A model generated the notes under the pieces. The model worked only from the letters and a program-made list of their open reading frames with translations. It was not told where the DNA came from and did no database searches. Of a stretch of DNA of 64,000 nt, positions 53,964 to 62,738 are shown one piece after another. The stretch comes from Aequorivita lipolytica (GTDB lineage Bacteria; Bacteroidota; Bacteroidia; Flavobacteriales; Flavobacteriaceae), in contig NZ_VORU01000013.1 of the NCBI RefSeq assembly GCF_007997135.1, forward strand, positions 17,249 to 81,248. Reading direction: 5' to 3'. A program made the translations under genes and the position numbers. Within the stretch, counting starts at the first letter, position 1. Every line of letters starts with the position of its first letter.

Positions 53964-56410
53964 TAATTATCTACATCAATATTAACGCGAACGCTTGAAA
54001 ATTCTTTGATTGAATTAAAGCTGCGTTGCACGTTCTCTATATATTTTTTCGTCTTCTCTAAAGACTGATTCTTAGGAATTTTCACAAGAAGATTGATGAT
54101 GTATTTGTTTTTAATTCTTCCTACTGGCGGCGGTTCTGGTCCTAAAACATTTTCCTTGAATTGCATTTCCAACGCCTGTCCAAACCAAGTAGAGGCTTTT
54201 TGAACTCGTGTTAAATCTTTATCTTTAAAAACAATTTTTATTGTCCGGTAAAATGGCGGATACTTATAATTGTAGCGCTCTTCCGATTGTTCCTTATACA
54301 TCCCTTCATAATCGTTCACACTAACTTGTTTCAGAATTTGATGGTACGGATTATACGTCTGGATTAAAACTCTGCCGCGTTTGTGGGTGCGCCCTGCCCT
54401 ACCCGAAACTTGCTGAAGCAGCTGGAAACTACGTTCGTGTGCTCGAAAATCCGGAAAATTCAAAAGATTGTCGGCGTTCATAACTCCTACCAAACTTATG
54501 TTTCTGAAATCCAAACCTTTGGCTAGCATCTGTGTACCCACCAAAATATCAATCTCCTCGTTTTCCAAAGCCTCTATTAATTTGGAATAGGAATGTTTGC
54601 CTTTGGTGGTGTCCTGATCCATTCGGGCAACTTTATTATTTGGAAACAACGTTCTCAATTCTGTTTCTATCTGTTCGGTTCCAAAACCCTTAGTATCCAA
54701 AGTTTCACTTCCACAGGCAATGCAACTTTGCATCATCGCCATATTATAACCACAATAATGACAGCGCAACTGATTTTTATGTTGGTGGAAGGTTAAGCTT
54801 ACATCACAATTAGGGCATTGCGGCGAAACTCCACAAGTGGTGCATTCCACAACGGGTGAAAAACCTCTTCTATTTTGAAATAGGATTATTTGTTCGCCAT
54901 TTTTTAAAACCTCGCGCATTTCTTCCAGCAAACGATCGCTGAAATGGCCGGTCATTTGCTTTTTTCGCGTCTTTTCTTTTATGTCTACCAGTTCAATTTC
55001 TGGCATCAGCACATTTCCGAAGCGCTTTTTCAACGTTACCAATCCAAACTTACCAGATTTGGCGTTGTGATAACTTTCCAGTGAAGGTGTTGCAGAGCCC
55101 ATTAACAGCTTCGCTTTTTGAAGATTCGCCAAAACAATTGCACTATCACGGGCATTATAACGCGGCGCCGGGCTGTATTGTTTAAATGAAGGCTCGTGCT
55201 CTTCATCAACTATTATAAGTCCCAAATTTTTAAAAGGTAGAAATAAGGATGAGCGTGCACCAATCACTATTTGCGCTTTCGGTTTTTCGGAGAGTACATT
55301 ATTCCAAACCTCAACCCTTTCGTTTACAGAAAATTTGGAATGATAAACTGCTATCTTTTCACCGAAATACTTTTGCAAACGAGTTATCAATTGTGTTGTC
55401 AATGCAATTTCGGGTAGCATGTATAAAACTTGCTTTCCCGAGGCAATCGCTTCTTCAATAAGGCGGACGTAGATTTCTGTTTTTCCGCTTGAAGTAACGC
55501 CGTGTAGCAAAACCACATCGTTGGTTTCAAAAGAAATTTTAATTTCGTCATATGCTACCATCTGGGCTTCATTCAGCGTTTTAATTTCTGAAGAAGCTTC
55601 ACCCGAAAACTCAACACGATCTTGCTGAATAAAATATTCTTCTAAAATCCCTTTGTCTATCAATGCTTTCAAGGTTGCCGCAGAGGCTTCGCTTTTCTTT
55701 TGAAGCATCGTGGAACTAATAGCTTTTTTAGTTTTGGTGTTCAGCATAAAAAGATGCATTAGCACCTCTCGCTGCTTGTGCGCGCGGGTTAGTGAATCTA
55801 AAAGCTCACGCAGTTTTTCTTCGGAGGTATATTCAGTAGCAAGTTTTATGTAGCGTTTTAGTTTTGGCGTGTATTGCTCATAAACGGTTTCCTCTATTTC
55901 TACGAAACCTTTTTCAAACAGTTTTTGAATTATTGAAACCACATTCTTTTTATCGAGAATGGAGCGTACGTCGTTTATATGGAGCGAAGATTGATGCTGT
56001 AAGGCTTCAAAAACTAAAAATTCTTCGTCAGAAAGTGAATTTTCGTCCCACTGCTTTTCCGAAGAAAGTTTTATGATTGTTTCACTTTCCAGCAAAAACG
56101 CACTGGGCAGCGCGGCTTTTATTACTTCACCTAAAGAACACATATAATATCCTGCTAGCCACTCCCAATGTTTTATTTGCTGGGTAGTAATAATTGGCTC
56201 CTCATCCAAAATATGGTCTATGGATTTTGTTTCATAACCCACAGGCGGCTGATCATGTACTTGATAAACAATGCCCGTATAGACTTTCGATTTTCCAAAT
56301 GGAATTGCCACGCGCATGCCTTGTTTTAAAAAGGCAGCCTCATCTTTGTTCACGCTATAGGTGAAAGTCTGTTTCAGCGGAATTGGGAGAATGACGTCTA
56401 TAAAGTACAA
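53960..56410 (-). CDS. priA: Primosomal replication protein PriA (helicase)
   Basis: 816 residues. Walker A HGVTSSGKTEIYVR and the DEEH box IIVDEEHEPSFKQYS are SF2 motifs; the zinc domain has repeated CxxC pairs (ECTTCGVSPQCPNCD and RCHYCGYNMAMMQSCIACGS); VSGRAGRTHKRG is motif VI. PriA reloads replisomes at stalled forks. It is monocistronic and convergent with the LytTR gene. Confidence 0.95.
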   Translation of the reverse strand: MYFIDVILPIPLKQTFTYSVNKDEAAFLKQGMRVAIPFGKSKVYTGIVYQVHDQPPVGYETKSIDHILDEEPIITTQQIKHWEWLAGYYMCSLGEVIKAALPSAFLLESETIIKLSSEKQWDENSLSDEEFLVFEALQHQSSLHINDVRSILDKKNVVSIIQKLFEKGFVEIEETVYEQYTPKLKRYIKLATEYTSEEKLRELLDSLTRAHKQREVLMHLFMLNTKTKKAISSTMLQKKSEASAATLKALIDKGILEEYFIQQDRVEFSGEASSEIKTLNEAQMVAYDEIKISFETNDVVLLHGVTSSGKTEIYVRLIEEAIASGKQVLYMLPEIALTTQLITRLQKYFGEKIAVYHSKFSVNERVEVWNNVLSEKPKAQIVIGARSSLFLPFKNLGLIIVDEEHEPSFKQYSPAPRYNARDSAIVLANLQKAKLLMGSATPSLESYHNAKSGKFGLVTLKKRFGNVLMPEIELVDIKEKTRKKQMTGHFSDRLLEEMREVLKNGEQIILFQNRRGFSPVVECTTCGVSPQCPNCDVSLTFHQHKNQLRCHYCGYNMAMMQSCIACGSETLDTKGFGTEQIETELRTLFPNNKVARMDQDTTKGKHSYSKLIEALENEEIDILVGTQMLAKGLDFRNISLVGVMNADNLLNFPDFRAHERSFQLLQQVSGRAGRTHKRGRVLIQTYNPYHQILKQVSVNDYEGMYKEQSEERYNYKYPPFYRTIKIVFKDKDLTRVQKASTWFGQALEMQFKENVLGPEPPPVGRIKNKYIINLLVKIPKNQSLEKTKKYIENVQRSFNSIKEFSSVRVNIDVDNY

Positions 56411-56488
56411 AAGGGAAACGGTTTTTGGGTTATAAGTTTATATAATCGTTTTTATTATTCTGAATAAAAAATTCCTTGGATTCACTCA

Positions 56489-56522
56489 AAATAAAAAAGG
56501 CCGCCAAATTTGGCAGCCTAAA
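56489..56522 (-). terminator. DUF2147 gene terminator
   Basis: On the minus strand TTAGGCTGCCAAATTTGGCGGCC folds (one mismatch) and is followed by a T run, about 20 bases past the DUF2147 stop. Confidence 0.85.
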
Positions 56523-56540
56523 GATAGTGCTTTTAATATT

Positions 56541-56969
56541 TTACTTAACGCGCTGCCAAGTTTGTGTTCTTCCCAAAAGAGAGAAACCTATGTAGCCACG
56601 CACATTTAATGTATTGGCCCCATCAAGTTCTATATAGCACTTGTAAACCTTACCATTATTAGGGTCGGTGATGGTACCGTCGTTGTATTCATCGCCATCT
56701 TTTTCTAGACCTTTTATTATTACAAGCCCCATAACAGGTTTGTTTTTGTCGCTGCCAGTACATTCCGTACAAGTTAAATCTCGCTTCGAGGCATCAAAAA
56801 TTTCGACAACCTTCCCATATATCTTTCCATTTTGCTTATAGATTTCAACTACAGATTTTGCTTCGCCCGTTTCATCGTCAATGGTTTTCCATTTTCCGGT
56901 CACATCCTGTGCGGTGGCGGTCAATACTGTTAAAGCAATTAGGGAGAAAGTTAAAATTATTTTTTTCAT
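56541..56969 (-). CDS. DUF2147 family secreted protein
   Basis: 142 residues. Signal peptide to ATAQ (21), then DVTGKWKTIDDETGEAKSVVEIYKQNGKIYGKVVEIF, the DUF2147 signature, and VMGLVIIKGLEKDGDEYNDG near residue 95. Likely a small beta-barrel protein of the periplasm, of unknown function. Monocistronic, closed by a terminator. Confidence 0.9.
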   Translation of the reverse strand: MKKIILTFSLIALTVLTATAQDVTGKWKTIDDETGEAKSVVEIYKQNGKIYGKVVEIFDASKRDLTCTECTGSDKNKPVMGLVIIKGLEKDGDEYNDGTITDPNNGKVYKCYIELDGANTLNVRGYIGFSLLGRTQTWQRVK

Positions 56970-56992
56970 AGTACAAAAATTTAGGTTTATAG

Positions 56993-57907
56993 TTAAAGTT
57001 TATCTTTTAGTCGCCTTATTGAAATATTCAATTCAAAGCCCAGCAACAAGAGGTTTGCATTTATCCAAATATATAACATCAAAATTAAAAGTGCGCCGAT
57101 GGAACCATATAACTCGTTATAATTTGAAAAATTATTGATATAGACCCCAAAAAAATAAGTTGTCAATACAAAAAGTATCGTGGTCGTTACCGCTCCAATA
57201 GAAAAGAAACGCGAATATTTTCCTTCCTTCGTTCCAAAATAATATAAGGTGGCGATAACCACATATATCATTATTAAAAAGACGACAAATTGAAAGAACT
57301 GAATCCAGAAAACATCATTCTTTATGTACGCTCTGGACTGAAGGTCGTGAATAATATATTCGCCGTAAAGGATGACCCCCACAGTGGCTAACAACAACAA
57401 TGCCAAGAAAATGGAAACAACCAATGCCACAAAATACTGTCTAAAAAAGGAGCGGTTAATATTTACGTGAAAAGAATGTTCAAAAGCACTGAAAATTGCA
57501 TTTACGCCATTGGTTGATAAAAAGATTGATAGAAAAAATACAATTGATAGTAAGCCCGCTCTAGGATTTACAGCAATATCAGCTATAACTGGATAAAAAA
57601 ATTGTGTGGTTTGTGCGGGCAAAAGGGCTTCAAAAAATATAAGGAATCGTGTTTGGAAACCTGCTATAGGAATGTATGGTATAAGATTAAGCAGAAGCAA
57701 TAAAAAAGGAAAAAGCGCAAGAAAAAAACTATAAGCTATGGAACTTGCACGAAAGGAAAACGTTCCCTTTAAAACGCCTGTTCCATAAACATCAAGTAAA
57801 TTATACAGTGAAAAATCGCCAAGTCCGGGTAGTTTTATTCTTTTACTGAACTTTATCAAATCCCGAATTACCGGAATGTTTATTTCCTTTTGTTCTTCTT
57901 CGCTCAT
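56993..57907 (-). CDS. YihY/UPF0761 family membrane protein
   Basis: 304 residues with six or more helices: FSLYNLLDVYGTGVLKGTFSFRASSIAYSFFLALFPFLLL near the start and LLILMLYIWINANLLLLGFE near the end are signatures of the YihY (BrkB-like) family. Once thought to be RNase BN, it is now regarded as a membrane protein of unknown transport role. It overlaps nadC by four bases (57904-57907), so the two are coupled. Confidence 0.9.
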   Translation of the reverse strand: MSEEEQKEINIPVIRDLIKFSKRIKLPGLGDFSLYNLLDVYGTGVLKGTFSFRASSIAYSFFLALFPFLLLLLNLIPYIPIAGFQTRFLIFFEALLPAQTTQFFYPVIADIAVNPRAGLLSIVFFLSIFLSTNGVNAIFSAFEHSFHVNINRSFFRQYFVALVVSIFLALLLLATVGVILYGEYIIHDLQSRAYIKNDVFWIQFFQFVVFLIMIYVVIATLYYFGTKEGKYSRFFSIGAVTTTILFVLTTYFFGVYINNFSNYNELYGSIGALLILMLYIWINANLLLLGFELNISIRRLKDKL

Positions 57908-58764
57908 TTAACAGCTTTTAGGCTAAGATCCATATTATATACGGAATGCGTCAATGCGCCGCTAGATATATAATCTACACCGCATTCTGCATATTTCCGC
58001 GCTGTTTCTAAAGTGATGCCACCGCTGGATTCGGTAAGGCTTTTTCCGTTTATTAGCTCAACTGCTTTTCGGGTATCTTCGTAATTGAAATTGTCTATCA
58101 GGATTCTGTAAACACCTTCAGTCCTTAATATTTCTTCTATTTCGGCAAGGTTTCTGGCCTCTACTATTATTTTAAGATCGAGGTGATTGTTTTCCAAATA
58201 GCGCTTTGTCTTTTCAATAGCCTTTGTTATTCCACCGCAGAAATCTATGTGGTTGTCTTTTAGCATCACCATATCATAAAGTGCGAAACGGTGGTTCTCC
58301 CCGCCCCCTATTTTTACTGCCCATTTTTCCAAAACGCGTATTCCGGGCGTGGTTTTTCGGGTGTCGAGGATTTTGGTATTTGTACCTTCCAATAGTTTTA
58401 CGTACTCATTTGTTTTGGTGGCAATGGCGCTCATACGCTGCATAGCGTTTAGCACCAGCCTCTCCGACTTTAAAATCGACTGCGAAAGTCCCGAAACGTA
58501 AAAACATACATCGCCATATTTCACTGGGCTACCATCTTTTATTTTAATGTCTAGCACCAGTCCCGGGTCAACATATTCAAACACTTGACGGGCAAAATCT
58601 ATCCCGGCGATTATGCCTTCATCCTTTACCAAAAGTTTTGCGCTGCCACGCGCATCTTCTGAAATGCAGGCCAGTGAACTGTGGTCGCCATCGCCTACAT
58701 CTTCGCGGATTGCGTTGGCGATAATAATATCTATTTCTTTGTTGAATTGTTTTTCTGAAATCAT
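57904..58764 (-). CDS. nadC: Nicotinate-nucleotide pyrophosphorylase (carboxylating)
   Basis: 286 residues. AIREDVGDGDHSSLACIS at the start, DTRKTTPGIRVLEKWAVKIGGGENHR in the middle, and SSGGITLETARKYAECGVDYISSGALTHS near the end are the QPRTase motifs. It converts quinolinate and PRPP to nicotinate mononucleotide in NAD synthesis. nadA and nadB are not adjacent. Confidence 0.96.
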   Translation of the reverse strand: MISEKQFNKEIDIIIANAIREDVGDGDHSSLACISEDARGSAKLLVKDEGIIAGIDFARQVFEYVDPGLVLDIKIKDGSPVKYGDVCFYVSGLSQSILKSERLVLNAMQRMSAIATKTNEYVKLLEGTNTKILDTRKTTPGIRVLEKWAVKIGGGENHRFALYDMVMLKDNHIDFCGGITKAIEKTKRYLENNHLDLKIIVEARNLAEIEEILRTEGVYRILIDNFNYEDTRKAVELINGKSLTESSGGITLETARKYAECGVDYISSGALTHSVYNMDLSLKAVK

Positions 58765-58843
58765 AGCAAGGAAATTTCAGCTAAAATAATAAAAAGAAGT
58801 GGCAGTATTCAGTTTCAGTTGGCAGTTATTGAAAAACCTTCGT

Positions 58844-58860
58844 TTCGGCTTCGCTCATTG
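58844..58860. repeat. Intergenic motif TTCGGCTTCGCTCATTG
   Basis: Second copy of the dispersed GC-rich motif, between nadC and rlmH, 14 bases before the candidate rlmH -33 TTG (58875-58877; TATTTTTG at 58894-58901). Confidence 0.5.
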
Positions 58861-58920
58861 ACCAACAAAATAACTTGAAACAATTAATCTTTGTATTTTT
58901 GGGTTTCGAAAAATGTTTCA

Positions 58921-59394
58921 ATGAAAATAACGCTACTCGCCATTGGCAAAACGGACAATAACCAACTGCAAACCTTGATGGACGACTACACCAAGCGGTT
59001 GGGGTTTTATATTTCTTTTGAAATGGAAATGATTCCGGATGTAAAGAATGCTAAAAATCTTTCAGAAATGCTTCAAAAACAAGCCGAAGGTGAAGAAATT
59101 TTAAAGCGAACCACTACGGCTGATGTTTTAATTCTTTTAGATGAAAAAGGAAAAATGCTAACCTCGGAAGGGTTTGCAGAGTTTCTTCAGAAAAAAATGA
59201 ACAGTGGGCTGAAGAATCTCATCTTTGTGATTGGTGGACCGTATGGGTTTAGTGAAGCGGTTTACGAACGCGCCAATGGAAAAGTTTCACTTTCTTCCAT
59301 GACCTTTTCGCACCAAATGGTTCGGTTATTTTTTATTGAACAGCTTTATCGGGGGTTTACTATTTTAAGGAATGAACCGTATCATCATAGATAG
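58921..59394 (+). CDS. rlmH: 23S rRNA pseudouridine-1915 N3-methyltransferase
   Basis: 157 residues from ATG 58921; an upstream in-frame ATG at 58891 is inside the promoter. LLDEKGKMLTSEGFAEFLQK and IGGPYGFSEAVYERANGKVS are the knot (SPOUT) methyltransferase motifs, closing with FIEQLYRGFTILRNEPYHHR, the family's C-terminus. It methylates pseudouridine 1915 in helix 69. Its stop codon lies in the first unit of a 16-bp tandem repeat. Confidence 0.96.
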   Translation: MKITLLAIGKTDNNQLQTLMDDYTKRLGFYISFEMEMIPDVKNAKNLSEMLQKQAEGEEILKRTTTADVLILLDEKGKMLTSEGFAEFLQKKMNSGLKNLIFVIGGPYGFSEAVYERANGKVSLSSMTFSHQMVRLFFIEQLYRGFTILRNEPYHHR

Positions 59395-59480
59395 TTGGAT
59401 TGTTTGATAGTTGGATTGTTTGATAGTTGGATTGTTAGATAGTTGGATTGTTTGATTGTTAGATAATTGGATGGTAAGAT
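59390..59480. repeat. 16-bp tandem repeat GATAGTTGGATTGTTT
   Basis: Four units of 16 bases at 59390-59453 (the third ends in A instead of T), then degenerate copies to about 59480. It overlaps the rlmH stop codon. Simple tandem array, likely to vary in copy number between strains. Confidence 0.9.
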
Positions 59481-59496
59481 TTTTAGATAGCTTGAT

Positions 59497-59802
59497 CTAC
59501 CACTGACAATCTATGAAATCTGTGAACATGTGAAACAATAACCCTACTGCTATTATTCTTGTTTTCTTAAAAAATAATAATACCACATAAACTGCCATTG
59601 CCCAATAAGTGTGCAGCGGATGGAAATTGATGCTGCAACGGCCTGGTTCAAAAATGGGGGTGGCGAAAAGGTGATCTAAATCTACTAGCATTGTAGCGAG
59701 CATAATCAGCCACGCTTTTTTCCATTCTTTTCTGAAAAAAATATAAGCAATTAAACCTGGAACCAAAAGATGAAGCGTGTAATGTAAAAGGGTTTGGAGC
59801 AT
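59497..59802 (-). CDS. DUF6122 family membrane protein
   Basis: 101 residues, with three or four short helices. HYTLHLLVPGLIAYIFFRKE, then ATMLVDLDHLFATPIFEPGRCSINFHPLHT, a metal-binding-like HLF...CxxxxHPLH pattern typical of the family. Distantly similar to metal-dependent membrane hydrolases (YdjM-like). Function unknown. Lies 8 bases behind the DinB gene, probably cotranscribed. Confidence 0.8.
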   Translation of the reverse strand: MLQTLLHYTLHLLVPGLIAYIFFRKEWKKAWLIMLATMLVDLDHLFATPIFEPGRCSINFHPLHTYWAMAVYVVLLFFKKTRIIAVGLLFHMFTDFIDCQW

Positions 59803-59810
59803 TGGCAGGT

Positions 59811-60275
59811 TTAAGGTTTAACCATTTTTGCCAAAAGTACTATCTGTCCCAAATGGTATGCGTCGTGCTGGATAATGCCGTGGATATGTTGATAATAAGT
59901 AAGCTTATTTACTGAATATTCTTTTGCGAAATCTGTTTCATTAAAAGTACTAAGAAAATAGAGCCATTCCTTTTGGGTTCTTTCCAAAACGTTGAGAGTT
60001 TGTTGCCACGCTTCTTCCGAAGGGTCATTTATTTTATCTATATAATTATTAGACGGGGTTTGGAGTACCTCGCCCTGTACTCTTTTTAGCACGTTTTCGC
60101 GCCAGGCTATTATGTGGTTTACTATTTCCCAAATAGTGTTGCCGTCTTTTATTGGGCGTTGGGCGGCTTGCGCTGCCGTAATAAAACTAAGGGTGTCATC
60201 TAGGGTTACGTCCAGCCAGGGATGGCCATGGTATAAATCTGTAAAAAGGGTTTGGATGCGGTGGGTTTCGTTCAT
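59811..60275 (-). CDS. DinB family protein
   Basis: 154 residues. A four-helix DinB/YfiT-like bundle: HPWLDVTLDDTLSFITAAQA, then GNTIWEIVNHIIAWRENVLKRVQG and QHIHGIIQHDAYHLGQIVLLAK carry the His residues expected to bind a divalent metal. The family includes thiol transferases and damage-inducible proteins; the substrate is unknown. Confidence 0.88.
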   Translation of the reverse strand: MNETHRIQTLFTDLYHGHPWLDVTLDDTLSFITAAQAAQRPIKDGNTIWEIVNHIIAWRENVLKRVQGEVLQTPSNNYIDKINDPSEEAWQQTLNVLERTQKEWLYFLSTFNETDFAKEYSVNKLTYYQHIHGIIQHDAYHLGQIVLLAKMVKP

Positions 60276-60377
60276 TAGGTTAGATTATCTGTGAATGATT
60301 GCACTTTCAAAGATAACGAAATATTTCAGGGAGATTTGATTGCTCTTTTCTAGTTGGGAAGAAGGTCAAGTTTTGCA

Positions 60378-60394
60378 CTTCGGCTTCGCTCAGT
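60378..60394. repeat. Intergenic motif CTTCGGCTTCGCTCAGT
   Basis: Third copy of the dispersed GC-rich motif, between the DinB and DUF2141 genes. Confidence 0.5.
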
Positions 60395-60442
60395 AAAGGT
60401 GCCAGCGCGTCAGTAGGGTTATGTTTAGGTAATTTTAAATTT

Positions 60443-60961
60443 TTAGTAATTAAGTTCTATAGACATTTGCAGAACTCCGCCATCATATAAAAATTCAGCG
60501 TCAGAAAAAGAAGGAGCACTCAATGTGACCTCTGCACCACTGGAAAAACCATAACCTTCCTTCGGAATCCCTAAAAAATTTTTGTCAAGTTCACCATTGT
60601 AGTTTTCATCATGGATCACAGCAATGGCATATTTTCCCGGTAGAACATCTGAAAACTCAAAACTCGCGTCTGTTCCACTTATTTGAGTTATCATAATCTT
60701 AGATGCGAATTTTAGGAATTTACCGGGGAAACCTTCACCGGATTCAAAAATTGCACAGGCAATAACCCCAGTATTGTTACTTATATTCTGAATTTTTACA
60801 TTAACGGAGGGGCATTCCGTCTGAGCAAACCCATTTGACGGCAGCCATACTAAGCTTAGAGCAAGCCAAAAAAGCAGTTGTGAAAATTTTCGGAAAATCG
60901 GGGGCTTTTCAGAATACCCTGTATTTTGAGAAAAAAGCTTAAAGGATAGATTATTTAACAT
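60443..60961 (-). CDS. DUF2141 family secreted protein
   Basis: 172 residues. The N-terminus has an unusually long polar lead (about 28 residues) before a hydrophobic signal segment ending at GFAQ. The DUF2141 domain follows: VNVKIQNISNNTGVIACAIFESGEGFPGK, then LPGKYAIAVIHDENYNGELDKNFLG, which contains a DxNxNGxxD calcium-loop-like turn. Envelope location; function unknown. Start uncertain. Confidence 0.82.
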   Translation of the reverse strand: MLNNLSFKLFSQNTGYSEKPPIFRKFSQLLFWLALSLVWLPSNGFAQTECPSVNVKIQNISNNTGVIACAIFESGEGFPGKFLKFASKIMITQISGTDASFEFSDVLPGKYAIAVIHDENYNGELDKNFLGIPKEGYGFSSGAEVTLSAPSFSDAEFLYDGGVLQMSIELNY

Positions 60962-61257
60962 TTTACTGTGTTTTTTTGTTTATACGCTAATTTAATCATT
61001 TTGAGGGTAAAGTACAAGTCGGTAAGAAGAAATAACGACTATTTTTATATAAATTTTTAATGTTCCTGCTTATTTGTGCAATAATATTTTATGGCTCTGT
61101 CATATTTATACCAGTTAAGTTTAAGTGGCGGGAGTTGGGACGCGAAGAATTTTTCCATAGGCATTTCTTTGAAAAAGATATTTGAAATTTATATTTTGAT
61201 AGAAACTTTAAAAAGTTTAATTTTCGACATTAGAAGCAGTAGTTTAAATAAATATAT
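60962..61257. other. Divergent gap before the hydrolase gene
   Basis: Almost 300 AT-rich bases between divergent genes. It must hold promoters for both but no full consensus promoter is apparent to me. A 41-codon frame at 61060-61185 has no supporting signal. Confidence 0.4.
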
Positions 61258-62352
61258 ATGAAAAAAATATACGCAGTAGCATTTTTGTTCTTGGCAACTT
61301 CATTTGCACCAAACATGCTTTTCGCACAATGCGGAGATGTAACAATTGAGAGTTTAACAAACCCAGGACCTTTTAACGTTGCCACACTTACCGAAGCAGA
61401 CGGCCTTAGAAATGGCCCAAATTATTTGGGTGCCACGGTATATTACCCTACAAATGCTACGCCTCCTTTTGCGAGTATCGCCATTGTTCCTGGATTTACG
61501 GCACTACCTTCAAGTGTTGCCGAATGGGGCCCGTTTTATGCTTCCCACGGAATTGTTACCATCATAATTGGGACCAACTCTGTTTTTGATTTTCCAGAAG
61601 AAAGGGCTGTGGCGCTTATTGACGCTTTAGAAACTATGCGCCAGGAAAACAACCGAAGCTCATCTCCACTAGAAAACAGCCTTGACGTAGACAAATTTGC
61701 AGTCAGTGGCTGGTCAATGGGTGGTGGCGGAGCGCAGCGCGCAGCAGTTTTAGACAATACGATTAAAGGTGTGGTTGCTTTGTGCCCTTGGTTGCCTAAT
61801 GCTTCCTTAAACCACGACAGTCCTGTGTTAATTTTTAGTGGCCAAAATGATCCTACCGCGCCTCCAGCACAGCATGCAGATCTTCATTATGCAGCTACTC
61901 CAAATACAACCAACAAACTACTTTTCGAAATTGAAAATGGAAATCATTCGGTGGCTAATACGCCTAACGGCGGTAATGGCGCTGTGGGTAAAATAGCGCT
62001 CTCTTGGCTGAAATTATACCTAGATGATAATGATTGTTATTGTCCTCTATTAACAGAGTCACTTTTAGTAGATCCTCCAGCGGCTTCTAAAGTGCTGTCT
62101 AGTTTTGAGTGTGAATTGCTTGGTGTGCCTGAAAACAGCTTTGCCATAAATGTATATCCTAACCCTACACACGACTTTGTAACTTTAAATATTTCCAGTA
62201 CTGCGCATTATGAAGTGTATTCTGCACTAGGCCAACGATTACTTTCTGGAGAACTTACTCAAAATGAAAAGCAGATTGACTTTTCTAATTTTGCTGAAGG
62301 AATTTATTATGTGCGGGTAGGAAATGAGACTTTGAAGATTGTTAGGGATTAA
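61258..62352 (+). CDS. Secreted PETase-like polyester hydrolase with T9SS sorting domain
   Basis: 364 residues. Signal peptide to MLFAQ (24). The hydrolase domain covers about 25-265: the nucleophile elbow GWSMGGGG (151-158, Ser153), Asp198 in SGQNDP and His230 in ENGNHS form the triad; Phe80 (PGFTALPSS) and Trp178 (CPW) sit where PETase has its aromatic clamp residues. The GWSMGGGG stretch is identical to that of the Ideonella enzyme as I remember it. Residues 296-364 are a Por-type sorting domain (INVYPNPTHDFVTLNI to GIYYVRVG). It would be exported by T9SS and cleave polyesters or cutin-like esters. From memory it closely resembles PET27 of Aequorivita. Confidence 0.87.
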   Translation: MKKIYAVAFLFLATSFAPNMLFAQCGDVTIESLTNPGPFNVATLTEADGLRNGPNYLGATVYYPTNATPPFASIAIVPGFTALPSSVAEWGPFYASHGIVTIIIGTNSVFDFPEERAVALIDALETMRQENNRSSSPLENSLDVDKFAVSGWSMGGGGAQRAAVLDNTIKGVVALCPWLPNASLNHDSPVLIFSGQNDPTAPPAQHADLHYAATPNTTNKLLFEIENGNHSVANTPNGGNGAVGKIALSWLKLYLDDNDCYCPLLTESLLVDPPAASKVLSSFECELLGVPENSFAINVYPNPTHDFVTLNISSTAHYEVYSALGQRLLSGELTQNEKQIDFSNFAEGIYYVRVGNETLKIVRD

Positions 62353-62409
62353 GGTTTAGTTTTGATATAGTTTATATAGGCAAAACCCAATCTATCGCAT
62401 ATGCAAGTC

Positions 62410-62649
62410 TTATAATCTTGCATGTAGTATATCGACTAATTCCTCTATAGTACGCGTAGTTGTAACCTCCACCATAGGGATATTTAAAGATAGGCTCTCT
62501 AAAGTCATCAACACAATTTCCGCACGGTCTATAGAGTTTGCACCCCAATCCTTTAATGAATCGGTTATAGGAATGTCCTTACCTTCTAATTCTGGTAAAA
62601 CCTCCGTTGAGATGCTCATAATAAGTTTAAATATTTCTTCTTTTTCCAT
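62410..62649 (-). CDS. Acyl carrier protein, atypical (NSIDRAE type)
   Basis: 79 residues, one phosphopantetheine-binding domain. The attachment serine is Ser39 in DWGANSIDRAE; housekeeping ACP has DSLDxVE. The GANSIDRAE form is known from stand-alone ACPs of polyketide beta-branching cassettes (AcpK-like). No polyketide or fatty-acid gene is adjacent in the window; the nearest neighbour upstream is an unknown gene. It may serve a pathway outside the window or be an orphan carrier. Confidence 0.85.
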   Translation of the reverse strand: MEKEEIFKLIMSISTEVLPELEGKDIPITDSLKDWGANSIDRAEIVLMTLESLSLNIPMVEVTTTRTIEELVDILHARL

Positions 62650-62682
62650 GGTATATTATGGTTTGCGGTTAATAACGATGTC

Positions 62683-62702
62683 ACGAGCGGGACGCTCGCG
62701 CT
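62683..62702. repeat. GC-rich hairpin element ACGAGCGGGACGCTCGCGCT (copy 1)
   Basis: GAGCG pairs with CGCTC around GGA. This copy lies upstream of the ACP gene. Two further copies end the units of the tandem duplication at 63617-63636 and 63736-63755. Confidence 0.75.
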
Positions 62703-62738
62703 TAAAGAAATTAAATAACTCCATTTATAAAGTTCTAT

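Noticed and set aside
59390..59480. CRISPR-like array
   Set aside because: Units are 16 bases and directly adjacent without spacers; a simple tandem repeat.
61060..61185. 41-codon open frame with a hydrophobic start before the hydrolase gene
   Set aside because: No signal for translation, no neighbour coupling and no resemblance to a known small protein; kept out as a probable chance frame.
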